Shown: piece after piece, positions 1-10,569 of the stretch
Numbering within the stretch: position 1 is the stretch's first letter
How the letters are laid out: the number at the start of each line of letters is the position of its first letter
NCBI RefSeq assembly: GCF_932526225.1
Contig: NC_064041.1
Location: 5,700,046 to 5,764,045 of the forward strand
DNA from: Nematostella vectensis
Taxonomy: Eukaryota; Cnidaria; Anthozoa; Actiniaria; Edwardsiidae
DNA length: 64,000 bases
Reading direction: 5' to 3'
Made by a program: the position numbers and the translations under genes
Notes under the pieces: model-generated
Databases searched by the model: none
Told to the model about the DNA's origin: nothing
The model's input: the letters and a program-made list of their open reading frames with translations, nothing else

Positions 1-98
1 TAACTTCATTATGAAACGAAAGTATGTTAACCACTACTTTAAGCTATTGAAACACTTTCTGTGCATGGTGTATTAACCGACTCCCGATTTGCTTCCAG

Positions 99-128
99 GT
101 GGTGGTGGAGGAGAAGGCGGATCGCATG
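99..128 (+). CDS. Gene A exon, 30 nt, Gly-rich (GGGGGEGGSH)
   Basis: CTTCCAG acceptor at 97-98 and GTAAGC donor at 129. Phase 1 to phase 1. It is the first exon of the gene visible in the window; the carried-in base belongs to an exon off the left edge. Confidence 0.6.
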
Positions 129-2414
129 GTAAGCGCATTTTTATATTTTTTGGTTTCCATTCTGGTGTTTCCATACTGTTACTCCTGCTCATCTTGTTGC
201 ACTGACATCTGCTTGTTGTTTGACATAATCTACGCCAGACTTTGGTTATCATTTGCATTCACATTGTAAAACAAGTCACGTAAACAAATCTAAAACAAAG
301 TCAATTTCCTTTGAAATTTAATTCAAAATATATCAGTCGATTAATGATTTATTTACACTTGATATTTTGGATGACAAAAATATGACTGACATAGACTTTT
401 TAATATGTGATGATGTCATCTCATGGTGCGGGTGATATCATTGTGGGATATCTTATGGTGTTGCGTGACATCTTGTGGTGTTGTGTGACATTTTGTGGTG
501 TTGTGTGACATATCATGGTCTTGTGTGACATTTGTTGTGCTGTGTGACATATCATTGTGTTGTGTGACATCTTTTGTGCTACGTGACATCCCGTAGTGTT
601 GTGTGACATTTTCTGGTGTTGTGTGACATATCATGGTGTTGTGTGACATTTCGTGGTGCTGTGTGACATCTGTTGTGCTATGTGACATCCCGTGGTGTTG
701 TGTGACATCTGTTGTGCTGTATGTCATTTCATGGTGTTGTGTGACATATGTTGTTTTATGTAATCTCATGAAAGGTGTGTGAAATCTTATTTGTTGTGTG
801 ACATCTACTTATAAAACTTCTTGTGGTGTTGTGTTATGTTTCATAGTGCTGTGTAGCATCTATGTTGTTGTGTGGTATTTTGTAGTTGTGTCTAGCATCT
901 ATGGTGTTGTTTGACATCTTATGGAGTTGTGTGATATTTCATACTTATGTGCAGCATCTATGGCGTTGTGTGACATCTTAGAAATTTTATGGTGTTGTCT
1001 GACATCATGGGGTTGTATGATATTCCATATTGTTAGCATCAATGTGTTGTGTGACATCTGTTGTGTTACTGCAAATCACATCAGGTTGCTGTGTGACAAT
1101 GCTGTGTACATATAACACAGCTCCTTGGCATATTCAAAGTAATGTGTGAAATCTTATGGCTTTGACCGTCGTCCTACTCTGTATAGAATCTATTTGAAGT
1201 CAAGTTCTCACTTAAATTTGATCGTTTTTTTCTCAGATGAAAGCCTTTCAAGAGGTGAGTTCCAAAAGTTTTCTGCTTTCCCATTCTGACTCCATTAGTT
1301 TGCTCTGTGATGCGTCTTTTTTCATATAAAAGATTTTAAACTTTTTCTTATGCTCACACACGATGGCATCATGTCCCGTGAATGAATATAACATCGACAT
1401 GTAAATTCCTGTAAATATAAACGTGAATATTGGTTTCATACCACTAGAGTTTTGGTCAGTGGAATAACGGAAAGCAGGCTATTCTATATGGGAGCTTACA
1501 TACAAACGTATGCTCTCTGAGACATTTAAAAAGAAATAACAGTGCATTCTCAGATTTCCAAAAGTTAAAGTCCCCTTAAATGTATGTAATTACACACTTA
1601 AACATCACGCTTAATAAATTATATATTTTTGTAGATCCAAGAGGAGGCCGTGGAGGAGGAGGTGGAGGTGGAGGAGGCGGCGGAGGCCGCGGTGGCGGTA
1701 AGTAATATACATTAGATAATACTTCTTGACGAAGGAAGGGAGCATAGTCTAGCTCGTCATGTTGTTGTGTTTTCTTTTATCAGCTAAGGCTTCAAGCCTG
1801 TGCAGTATGTGGCTTTTGTCTAAAAATTTGAGAAATCCGTGATAGTGTTGGTATCAATTCCGATTTTTCCAGGTTTTTGCGGTGGGGAAGGGGGGCCCTT
1901 TTTGAATATAAAGAGTGAGGTGGGAGGGAGAGTATATGTGCGCTCCCTGCCCGAAGCTAGCAATACGGCAATCTAGCTTTTCGGGTTTCGTGTGTGTGTG
2001 TGTGTGTGCCCACGTTGTCGCGGTTTGTCTTGGGTTTATTTTGAAAAGTGGTTTATTGAGGTTTTCTTTCATATTTTTGCAGGAGGCGGCGGCGGCGGCG
2101 GAGGGGGAGGAGAAGGGAGGGAACACGGTGAGAAATATATTCCATATTTGTATATTGGTGTACTGTTTATGTTATGTTAGGGTGCTGAGTTGATTAAGTG
2201 TGTTTTGTTGGTTACGCATGAGGGGCCTCATAACGTCACAGTGAATTCTCGCTAAATGAAACTCAGATTACACGAACTTACATCATGGCATGGTGTTGTG
2301 TGATATTTTGTGTAATTGTGTGACATGTCGGGGTATTATTTGACGTCTTCTTGTATCGTGTGACACGTCGTTCGTCATGTAACATGTCTGGGTTGCAGGC
2401 CCGAACCCCCCCCC

Positions 2415-2445
<31 letters not shown>

Positions 2446-5400
2446 ACACACACAACGGCCGAAGGTCCACTTTTGGTTCTCAATAGACGTACTATTTGTA
2501 CTTTGTAGACCAAACTGTAAAGCATAAACTAGATCACTATGGAATGTAGCCGAATCCGACAATAAACGTCCCGTGGAGATACTGCAAAGTTTTTCGGGGG
2601 TGGTCAGATTTTTATCAGAGAACTCGCTCCCCCCCACCTACTCCGAAAAATAAATAGGTCCACTGTTTCGGATTCCCCCCCCCCCCCCCCCCCCCCCAAG
2701 CAAAATCCTGAGTGCGGGCCTGGGTTGTGTTATGTATCGCAGTGTTGTCGGTGATATCATGGCGTTGTGTTACATTATGCCCTGTTCCTTCACTTCCTGT
2801 CTTGTTTTTACATCTGGTATGTATTGTGTGACTTGTGTAACTTGTGTCATTCAAATGTGTGGCGCAACCCATGATATAACACTCTTTCAAAAACTTATGC
2901 GTATTTTCTTTTTTTTTTTAACAGATGAAAGCATTTCACGGGGTAAGATTTGTAGCTAAAAACTGCAAAACAATAAAAACATTTACATTTTTCACAATAG
3001 TATTCATATCAATATTTGGGTAACCTTCAAACCCGCTGGATCAATCTCTTGGATACCTGGGTCTAAGGGCTTTCAAAATTAGTGAGATAAAAATTTGACC
3101 AAGCGATCAAGTTTTTCTTGACAAATTTTTCCCTCGATTCTCACATCGACAGAAATCAGCATTTTTCACCATGTTTTTTGTAGATCAGGGAGCGGAAAAA
3201 CTTAAGCTCTTCTAAAGTTGGACATCAATGCACATATAAGGCAATACATACGCAGAACACTATCCGTGGGGAATATGATTGATATGCATTTTCTTACAAG
3301 ATTTGCTCTCTAAGCTGTCCAGAGTCAGAGAAAAAAAATCAATTAGAGATATGATGAACAAAATAATGCTTCTCAAACTGCCTGATTTTCTTTTCACCTC
3401 ACGGTTCATTGCCCCGTCGAATTTTTTTCTATTATATTATGCCTATATTATTTTATAACGCATGTTGTTTCCTGCGCCATGGTCAGAGTAATCCTAGTAA
3501 GCATGGCATGTCACGTATGCTTTTTCTTGTGACGCAGACGGTGGCGGAGGCCATGGAGGAGGCCACGGGTACGGCGGAGGACCTAACGGAGGGGGAGGAG
3601 GAGGAGGAGGTGGAGGAGGCGGCGGAGGCGATGAAGGTGAGATTTTACGACTTTCTTTTATTTTGATCATTGTACATATAATCATCACAAAATAATCATC
3701 ATCCAAAAACATAGCAGGCCATGAAATATTTGGAGGGCACATTACAGAAACATTTAGAAAATATTTGGGGAGGGGGCACAGCCACGCCCCTACTGGTCAT
3801 TTTCTTATAATTTTTTAAAATATTGGGCGGCACGTGCCCCAAGTGCCCCACCCCCTGCTACAGCCATGCCCTTTAGCGGCCAAAAGTGTGTCTATTATCA
3901 TATAATATTCAAATACTATGCCTTTTCTAAATGATATCTATGACTGCCCAGCCCCCCTCGGCCAATCCTGGGTACGCGCCTGGGCTGGGCTGGGCGTTTG
4001 TTATTGAAAAAAAAAATACAAAATGCCATTGCCAAATACGCCAGGAAGATTGCAGATTGAGCTAGAATGGGTAACTTTATAGCTGCTAATAAGATGACAA
4101 AATAATGGCGTCTGACTGCTCCTTTTTGACATCAATCCTATTGCAGATGACAGCGGTAAAAATGGCAAGGAATATAGTGGCAAGAACAAATGGAATAATG
4201 GCGGTGAATATAACAATGGGGGCAAATACAACAAATGGAGAGGCGGCAAAGGTAGGTCACAGGAAGCCCATCAGGGATCAAGCTTTTTAAATATCAGTTG
4301 TATTGATCCAAGGGAATCCTCCTTAAAAAGTTACACTTGCTTGTCCTATTCCTTTTGGATGTAAAATGCTTTTAAAGATGCCATTCCTTACGCAATTTGG
4401 TTATGGATACGAGGGTGAACTGATTTACTAACAGAATATTATTTGTGCATAAGAAATGTCTGAATAACGTTAAGAATATATCACCAATTTAGGGCTGAAA
4501 TTACACCCATTTTGGTATCCCTTCGGTTTAAAATTTATTCGCTCGATGTATGTGACTTTTATAGGGAGTTTTGCACAAGTATCCTCTTTCCTTTTTCATA
4601 CCCAAGAAAGCCTTGAGCCTTAAAATAGCTATTATTTTTTGGCAATGAAAAAAAATAAAATAAACGGTGTATTTATATCGTCACTTGATCCCTTTGTCTA
4701 TATCTATATTTGTGGTACTATTAGTTGTTATAAGACGGCACTCTTATGTGATCTATTTGTCCATATATCTGAGTGGTTCTATTATTCGAACTATGACATT
4801 AATCTCATATGTTGTCTATATATCGGTGGTCCTATTGTTGATACTATGACGTCAGTCTCACGTGATCCCTTTGTCTATATATGGTGGTCCTATTGTTGGT
4901 AATATGACGTCACTCTCATGTGATCCCTTTGTCTATCTATATGGGTGGTAACTGGTCTTATTGGTGGTGCTATGACGTCACTCTCATGTGATCCCTTTGT
5001 CTATCTATATGGGTGGTAACTGGTCCTATTGGTGGTGCTATGACGTCACTCTCATGTGATCCCTTTGTCTATCTATATGGGTGGTAACTGGTACTATTGG
5101 TGGTGCTATGACGTCACTCTCATGTGATCCCTTTGTCTATCTATATGGGTGGTAACTGGTCCTATTGGTGGTGCTATGACGTCATTCTCATGTGATCCCT
5201 TTGTCTATCTATATGGGTGGTAACTGGTCCTATTGGTGGTGCTATGACGTCACTCTCATTTGATCCCTTTGTCTATCTATATGGGTGGTAACTGGTACTA
5301 TTGGTGGTACTCTACAGGCAGGCATTCTGGCGGTGGCGGCGGAGGAGGTGGCGGCGGTGGAGGTGGCTGTAAGTAACGTTTTCATTATTTAGCTTTTATT

Positions 5401-8400
5401 TTGTAGTCATTTAGCCCATCTTCCCAACTCGGTGTACAGTAGAACCACGATAGCTTATCATCTGGTCAAACGGTCAGACATATATTCAAAGTTTATTTAT
5501 TCGGGGATGGAAAGGGGAGAAGAAGGGCTTCAAGTCTCTCTAGCTATGGTGCTTTGGATTTTATGAGAGGAAATAGGAGAGGAGATAGGTAGTAGTAGTT
5601 TTTCGGGGTATTTCGTTTTATGATGATCAGCGTAATGATTGGTACAACATCTAGACAACACCCCTTGTTTGCCTTGACTATGTAACCGAATAAAATCCTT
5701 TAAGTTATTGACGTCTTTTTTCCTGCACGTTTAATATATCACTGATACTAATTTTTTTTTTAATTAAACATTACTTTAACTTTTAGCCTACGACAGTAAT
5801 GACAAAGAGCTAATGAAACTTCTGGACAATAGCAGACAGGAAAAAAGTAAGTCGCATTGAAGAAAACCTTTCTGGGCATTATATTTTCATTTATTTTCTA
5901 TATCAATGTTTTGGGCATGTCTGTATTTCTATTTTTCATGACGATCCCCCAGCCATGGAAACTATGGAATCTTTGGAGCCAGCGACGGGGGATTAGAAAG
6001 GGGAGGGACTGTGGTAGGGGAACGGGTGATAAGCGTGATTTTCTAACTTTTTGTATTTCATGTCTGATTTACAGATGATCCCCCAGCAATGGAAACCATG
6101 GGGTCCTCGGGTCCAGCGTGGGGTGGAGGGGCCAGTAAGTGGGCGACCATGTGGATGAAACCCAAATCAAAGAGCAGCAAGGCAACAAAGTCCCCTAAGA
6201 CTTCCTCCTACCCGGGTTTACCCTTTAGCCCGCAGGTAACATTATTCAAGGGGTTCACTACAGTTTCTTATTTGTTGAGGGTTTTGTTATCGGTATAGTT
6301 GTTTTCTATTGCACTAGTAAAGTTCTATCGTTCAAAATGCAAAAGGGACTGTAGTACGCCGATTTTTAGCTGTCATTTTAGCTTCAAGGAGAAAATGGAT
6401 GCTCACAGAATCACTAGTATGTTTTTGAGTTGTCGTTCTTGTTGTTTTGTTGTTGTTGCATAGTTATTTACTGGATTCACTAAGAAACGTTCACGTATGG
6501 ACTTCAATAGTGAAGCATAGCCATCAAACGCAAGAATAGGCGATGGCAAAGAAAACATGACTAAAAATAATTATCCGTTAACTCCGAGCTAGTTTTAAAA
6601 TGAGTAGCTCGACTTTAAAGCAATGACAAGCTTGAACTTTTCTAAATTAGCGAAAAAAGCTGGATTTATAGCGAGAAAAAAGCTGGATTTATAGCGCTAG
6701 GCCGTGAAACCTCGGATTTTTCACATCGTGGTTTGGAGGGAAATAGAAGGAATGCTCGTGACTTGACCCATATCTTTTATTCATTCAGATGCCGTACACA
6801 GGATACCCACAAGTACCTGCAAGCCCTTACACTAGCATATTGACTCCTTATGGAATGTTACCATACCCTGTACCACAGGCAGCCCAAACCATGCCACAGG
6901 CTTCCCAGGATGCAGCCCTTGGAAAGAGGACAATAAAAGGAATGTCTGGTAGGTTTCGGTGTATTCTTTTTCGGCAATTCCTAGACATGCAGACAGAGCG
7001 CCGGGATAGGAGTGCGTAGTAAGCAGGGTCGGACCCAGAAATTCCAAAAGGGTGGGGGAGAGCTAGGGCGAGGCAAGGGTTTCAAGAAAGGGAGGCCGGA
7101 TTCATTGATCATCCGTGGATTTTCTAATATTTCTTTTGATTCCTAAGCCAAATATCTGAAAATAGAGGAGACGGGGCCCGCTCGGATCTGCCCCTGGTAG
7201 GGTAAATAGTAACAAAAACGACCAACAACAACAAGTCTACCATGAAAGACTCAACGGTGTATGATATTTTCGCAGTCTTTAATAATATAAGCCTAGCGTA
7301 TCTGCATGATTCATTCGATTTCCTTTATGCAAACAGAAAATTAGAAGTAGTGAATTTCTAATGTGAATTATTTTCTTTTTATTTTAGGTTCAGGCGGCCC
7401 ACCACCGGTGAGTTTATTCTTGTTCTTGTTTCTGTCTTAGGGACCGTTCTTTACTTAAAGGAGGAGGAGGCTAAGCGATAAAAGAGTGGGGTGTGTTGTC
7501 CAGGGAAATTTTTATATATTGAGGACCTAGCACTTGATAAAGGGTCACAAAAAGCTCATATCATTTTTTCTTGATATTAAGATTTTTGACTACCGATTTG
7601 AAAACTACTTACTCAGCTTCCTCCCTTTCTTATTGGAACTACATGATATTTTATCCATATTTTACAACAAATTTTCCCTTAGTTTGGAACATGTTGGTCG
7701 CCCCTCCCCCCACCCACTTCTTCCCCCCACCAAAAAAAAAATCTTATTACTAATAGCACCTTTGTACCACAAGGATTCCACCACCAGGAACTCGATTCGC
7801 AGACTAATTACTCATTTCCTGGAACGTTACACGTGATTGTTCTCTTCCTAGGCTTTCCCCGCCTTCTGGATGCCCTACATGACAGCAGGCCCACCAGCCA
7901 CAGGTATCCCAGCCGCCTGGGCCAGTCTTCTTGCTGCACAGCCCCCTGTTGCAGCATCCTCCTGGCCAGCGTACGCTTCACAAGGAGCCTCCAATATAAA
8001 GACCGCATCGCAAACCACAGGAAGCCCAATTGACTGGGCGGCGTTGCTCCAGGCATACGCACCTAAGCAGGACCCAGCCCTCGTAGCAAGCCCATTTGCT
8101 GGCATCGGCGCAAAGTTCAGCCCATGGCCACAGATCGAAAAGGAACTTAACAAGGAAGGGGTCCCAACAAAGCCTATTGTCACACCAGAAATGGCTTCCG
8201 CTTTAGTCGACGCCATCGTTGCTAAGAACCTTGCCAAAGCTGCAGCCACTACCACCTCAGACCCGGCCAAAGGCGCCGCCTCTGCAATTCCGACTACACC
8301 CTCCCCTGCGTGGCTAGCCGTCCAAGCTGAGCTGAAGAAATTCGGCATCCCGACCGCGCCTAAGACCACTACAGGAGAAGCTGACGCCGCCACTGCTACC

Positions 8401-10098
8401 GCCACTGCTGCCACACCAACTGACTCACCCATCTGGCTCGCTATCCAGAAGGAGCTGAAGAAGCTCGGGATTCCAATCAGCACCAAGCCACCCCCTACCG
8501 CAGCCCCTACCGCCCCACCTGTGGACACTACCGCCCTCAATGCCGCGTGGGTGTCGGCCGCTGCCCCTATCCTCACCTCAAGTCCCCCCGCAGGAGTGGA
8601 CCCCACCGCCTGGATTAACATGAAGATGTCTCTGCTTAAGTCTCTAGGGCTGCCCTCATTCCCTGCGGGGGGTCCGGCTGCGGACGCTGCCACCAACAAG
8701 ACAAAGAGAGGTATGTAACGTGGTCATTGATAAAAATAATTCTTCTTAATAACTAGTCCTTTTTTCAGAAGCATTAAAGCGAAATATTAAACAACACAAT
8801 ATATTTTAACTAATTTAGTGTGTCCACCAATTGTCTATTTGTTAATTTTTAGATGACAATAATATAATTAATTAAAGAGGCAATTTATTTTGACTATGTC
8901 TTAGATAGGGATCTGCACTTCTTTGTACTTCTAAGTAGTAAATGGTAGTCCTAATCATTATGCTAATACAATCTCAAGAACAACCTCATCCAAAACAACT
9001 GAAACAAATGCAATATCAAAATATCGAGTTAGAAAATAATAAATGGCATAAGAATCCCAAACGCTGCGTACTGTTTCATCTTTCTCCGCATGAAAGAGAT
9101 GTGCGCTCACTTTATTAAACTACGTTATTATTTAATTATTAAATGCTATTCTTTCTTTGTAGCTATCAAACCCGGCTCCCCAGTCGTGTCTCCAGTGTGG
9201 GCTCAAATTCTAAAGGAGCTCGGCTCACCGGAATCTGCTGGCGCCGCTAAGCCCGCTCCCCCCATTCCTGATGTCCTGAAGATAAAGTCCGCATTTTCGC
9301 CCGTTCCCGTGGTGCCAGGCAGCGCAGTGCCTGCCGCGGTCGACCCTGCTGCGTACATTGGTCTGAAAAAGAACATTCTTGCGTCACTAGGGCTTAGTCT
9401 TCCGCCCGCGTCTACCACAGCAACCAGTGGTAAGTATCAGTCATCTAAATCGAGCTGTAATTGGTTAAATATGCACTTGGCGAAACATGCACTTGCTCTA
9501 GCCTCTATTAAACGACTAAAAGTCTACGAACACTTAGATTTCTGACTAAAAAAATTGCATGTAGCTACCTCTCTAAAGAGGCCAACTGGTGATCACGAGG
9601 GTGATCGCTTTATCGAGGTAAAACCGAAATAAACATTTTTTAGGCGCATCTCTGTTATATCATGTCTCATAACACTTTCCCTATTAAAAAGAACAAGCAA
9701 AAGGGATTTTATAATAGGCGATGAGCTGCCATGGTCTATGTCCCTCCTTTCATGGCAAATTAAATGCGCTTTGCCTCTATTTGTATTTATTTTTTTTACT
9801 TTTTCCTCCAGACGCCTTAGGAGGATCATCTCCAGCCCCGACCATCTCCCCCATCTGGGCAGCCATCCAGAAGGAACTCAACGCCTTCGGTATTCCGACA
9901 ACCGCAAAACCAACCCCAGCCCTTCCCGACCTGATCAAGGAACGCCTCGCACTCGCAGGTGCAGCTGGCAAAACCTCCCCCGCGGGGACTACCCCTGCAG
10001 TTGACATTGTCGCCTTGATGAATTTCAAAAAAGCTTTAGCAGAATCACTTGGTCTGAAGCTCCCAACTGATACCCTCACGGGAGAAAAGAGTACGTGA
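99..10098 (+). CDS. Gene A (5' partial): Gly-rich then Ala/Pro-rich repetitive protein, about 15 exons
   Basis: Spliced model read from AG/GT sites and phase. Exons: 99-128, 1237-1254, 1635-1697, 2083-2127, 2925-2942, 3538-3636, 4147-4251, 5318-5368, 5787-5846, 6075-6235, 6789-6948, 7388-7407, 7852-8710, 9163-9429, 9812-10098. The model keeps one frame throughout (747 codons plus TGA, counting one base carried in from an upstream exon). Exons 1-9 all start and end in phase 1. Order in the protein: poly-Gly blocks with His, Arg and Glu; an Asn/Gly/Lys exon; a Tyr/Pro/Gln linker; then an Ala/Pro/Thr tail with recurring Trp-containing motifs. The first exon, and any signal peptide, lies left of the window. 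I do not recognise a family. The composition suggests an extracellular structural, silk-like, adhesive or capsule protein, but that is inference. The last exon may instead splice at 10091 (GTACGT); an AATAAA near 10368 fits an end here. Confidence 0.7.
416..1120. repeat. Intronic degenerate 21-bp tandem array (TGTTGTGTGACAT core)
   Basis: Repeated TGTTGTGTGACATCTTGTGG-like units of about 21 bp, well ordered to about 770 and decayed afterwards. On the minus strand it gives heptapeptide-periodic ORFs (VTQHH.MSHNTT), which are by-products. The same family reappears at 2285-2400 and 2715-2870. Confidence 0.8.
1237..1254 (+). CDS. Gene A microexon, 18 nt (DESLSR)
   Basis: A TTTTTTTCTCAG acceptor and GTGAGT donor bracket 18 nt in phase 1, encoding DESLSR across the junctions. 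A second microexon at 2925-2942 encodes DESISR. The near-identical peptide with synonymous and conservative changes supports both as real exons. Confidence 0.6.
1635..1697 (+). CDS. Gene A exon, 63 nt, Gly/Arg-rich
   Basis: TTTTTGTAG acceptor and GTAAGT donor, phase 1-1. Encodes DPRGGRG followed by an unbroken Gly run with one Arg. Gly codons vary (GGA, GGT, GGC), so this is not simply one expanded trinucleotide. Confidence 0.65.
2083..2127 (+). CDS. Gene A exon, 45 nt, poly-Gly then EGREH
   Basis: TTTTTGCAG acceptor and GTGAGA donor, phase 1-1. Ten Gly codons then EGREH. The motif resembles exon 99-128 (Gly run, then E/H), which suggests exon duplication. Confidence 0.6.
2285..2400. repeat. 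Second block of the 21-bp TGTGTGACAT repeat
   Basis: Degenerate units of the family at 416-1120. It runs into a mixed poly-C/(CA)n tract at about 2406-2452. Confidence 0.6.
2406..2452. repeat. Poly-C plus (CA)n microsatellite
   Basis: An uninterrupted C run followed by CA dinucleotides. Its length is likely unreliable in assembly. A similar C run lies at 2676-2698. Confidence 0.9.
2715..2870. repeat. Third block of the 21-bp TGTGTGACAT repeat
   Basis: Continuation of the degenerate family after the poly-C tract at 2676-2698. The two C tracts and the short sequence between them look like an insertion into the array. Confidence 0.5.
2925..2942 (+). CDS. Gene A microexon, 18 nt (DESISR)
   Basis: A long T tract with AACAG acceptor and GTAAGA donor, phase 1-1. 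Paralogue of the microexon at 1237-1254 (DESLSR). Confidence 0.6.
3538..3636 (+). CDS. Gene A exon, 99 nt, Gly/His/Tyr-rich
   Basis: GACGCAG acceptor and GTGAGA donor, phase 1-1. Encodes DGGGGHGGGHGYGGGPN, then a run of 13 Gly and DE. The His/Tyr spacing resembles glycine/histidine-rich structural proteins; homology cannot be judged from composition. Confidence 0.65.
3700..3875 (+). repeat. Dispersed interspersed repeat (GCCACGCCCCTACTGG family)
   Basis: Shares CACGCCCCTACTGGT, AATTTTTTxAAAATATTGG and AGTGCCCCACCCCCTGCTAC with 11060-11190 on the same strand, and in reverse orientation with 22000-22110 and 50840-50940. An old dispersed element rather than a gene. Confidence 0.65.
4147..4251 (+). 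CDS. Gene A exon, 105 nt, Asn/Gly/Lys/Trp repeat
   Basis: TATTGCAG acceptor and GTAGGT donor, phase 1-1. Short imperfect repeats of the type KWNNGGEYNNGGKYNKW. Hydrophilic and aromatic, unlike the flanking pure Gly blocks. Confidence 0.65.
4676..5310. repeat. 68-bp minisatellite with a CRE-like site per unit
   Basis: GACGTC recurs at 4906, 4974, 5042, 5110, 5178 and 5246, an exact 68-bp period; older divergent units precede them. Each unit contains TGACGTCA (or one-base variants) and CATGTGATCCCTTTGTC. The array ends at the 3' splice site of the exon at 5318. A tandem CRE array could act as an intronic enhancer; this is inference. Confidence 0.85.
5318..5368 (+). CDS. Gene A exon, 51 nt, GRHS plus poly-Gly
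   Basis: The acceptor (CTCTACAG) sits directly at the end of the 68-bp repeat array; donor GTAAGT. Phase 1-1. Encodes GRHS then 13 Gly. Confidence 0.6.
5787..5846 (+). CDS. Gene A exon, 60 nt, charged helix-like segment
   Basis: TTTTAG acceptor and GTAAGT donor, phase 1-1. Encodes YDSNDKELMKLLDNSRQEK, the only clearly helical, non-Gly segment in the 5' half. Confidence 0.6.
5938..5996 (+). pseudogene. Decayed duplicate of gene A exon 6075
   Basis: Reads DDPPAMETMESLEPATGD then a stop, against DDPPAMETMGSSGPAWGG at the start of the exon at 6075. The AG acceptor has become ATG and a TAG follows, so it is probably not spliced. Tandem exon duplication, now dead. Confidence 0.6.
6075..6235 (+). 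CDS. Gene A exon, 161 nt, Lys/Ser/Pro-rich linker
   Basis: TTTACAG acceptor and CAG/GTAACA donor; enters in phase 1 and leaves in phase 0. Encodes NDPPAMETMGSSGPAWGG, a Lys/Ser stretch (WMKPKSKSSKATKSPK) and SSYPGLPFSPQ. Marks the change from Gly-rich to Pro-rich sequence. Confidence 0.65.
6789..6948 (+). CDS. Gene A exon, 160 nt, Tyr/Pro/Gln/Ala-rich
   Basis: ATTCAG acceptor with phase-0 entry at an ATG that is probably an internal Met; donor GTAGGT, exit phase 1. Encodes MPYTGYPQVPASPYTS, then a Pro/Gln/Ala stretch ending GKRTIKGMS. GKR could be a dibasic processing site, but this is speculative. Confidence 0.65.
7388..7407 (+). CDS. Gene A exon, 20 nt (GSGGPPP)
   Basis: ATTTTAG acceptor and GTGAGT donor. 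Two nt complete the carried-in Gly codon and 18 nt encode SGGPPP; phase 1 in, phase 0 out, joining correctly to the long exon at 7852. Confidence 0.6.
7852..8710 (+). CDS. Gene A main exon, 859 nt, Ala/Pro repeats with Trp motifs
   Basis: CTTCCTAG acceptor, phase 0; GTATGT donor, phase 1. About 286 residues, GC-rich compared with the flanking introns. Contains SPWPQIEKELNKEGVPT, SPAWLAVQAELKKFGIPT and SPIWLAIQKELKKLGIPI (motif 1), separated by Ala/Thr/Pro spacers, and VDPTAWINMKMSLLKSLGL (motif 2). Both motifs look like short amphipathic helices. An opposite-strand ORF of 274 codons is a shadow of the GC-rich code. Confidence 0.8.
9163..9429 (+). CDS. Gene A exon, 267 nt, one motif 1 + motif 2 module
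   Basis: TTTGTAG acceptor and GTAAGT donor, phase 1-1. Encodes SPVWAQILKELGSPES (motif 1 variant), an IPDVLKIK spacer and VDPAAYIGLKKNILASLGL (motif 2). One exon equals one module, showing growth by exon duplication. Confidence 0.75.
9812..10098 (+). CDS. Gene A last visible exon, motif 1 + motif 2 module
   Basis: TTCCTCCAG acceptor, phase 1. Encodes SPIWAAIQKELNAFGIPT, a LPDLIKERLALAG spacer and VDIVALMNFKKALAESLGL, then GEKST and TGA at 10096-10098. GTACGTGAG at 10091 is also a plausible phase-1 donor, so a further exon cannot be excluded. Confidence 0.7.
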
Positions 10099-10228
10099 GA
10101 ATAGTTTGTATTAGGTGAATATTCTAAAAAAAATTGAATTTAGTGTTAAAGGGAAGTCACTATTGGAAACACTACTCGAGACATCAGATTATACTATGCT
10201 GAATTTTCGTTCCGTGACCGCAGCCTAG

Positions 10229-10556
10229 TACACTCTATATACAAGAACGTCTAACTCACTTGAGGCTGGGTCATTCTTATTTTTGGAGCATTTCAGGGCT
10301 AAAATTGCTCTTAAAGATGTTTTCAAATTTCAGTGTATAAACATATGATACAGCTAGAAGTTTTAGAAAATAAATGAGACAAACAACAATCATATTTAGG
10401 GTTGTTCTTAAAAGCACAAGATGATTCTACATTTTAGAACTTATCAAACTACAAAAACATTTTTTGCTGCTATCTAGGCCTCGATATGTTCTTTATAAGG
10501 TTCTTAGAATTTTGTAAAATCTCAGGCTGGTTGTTAAAAAAACAGAGTGTAATGCT
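10229..10556. mobile_element. MITE of the ACACTCTxTxTAxAAGAAC family
   Basis: Begins TACACTCTATATACAAGAACG and ends near AACAGAGTGTAAT, inverted. Internal sequence (ATTCTTATTTTTGGAGCATTTCAGGGC, read in short pieces) matches the interior of the elements at 21597-21957 and 55066-55950 in opposite orientation. No coding capacity. Confidence 0.55.
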
Positions 10557-10569
10557 TGTTGTCTGAATT

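Noticed and set aside
4838-5310. CRISPR-like regularity of the 68-bp array (also the 27-bp and 78-bp arrays)
   Set aside because: Units are head-to-tail with no unique spacers, in a eukaryotic intron.
7875-8699. 274-codon minus-strand ORF opposite gene A
   Set aside because: Antisense of a GC-rich Ala/Pro exon; the plus frame has splice sites and conserved motifs, the minus frame has neither.
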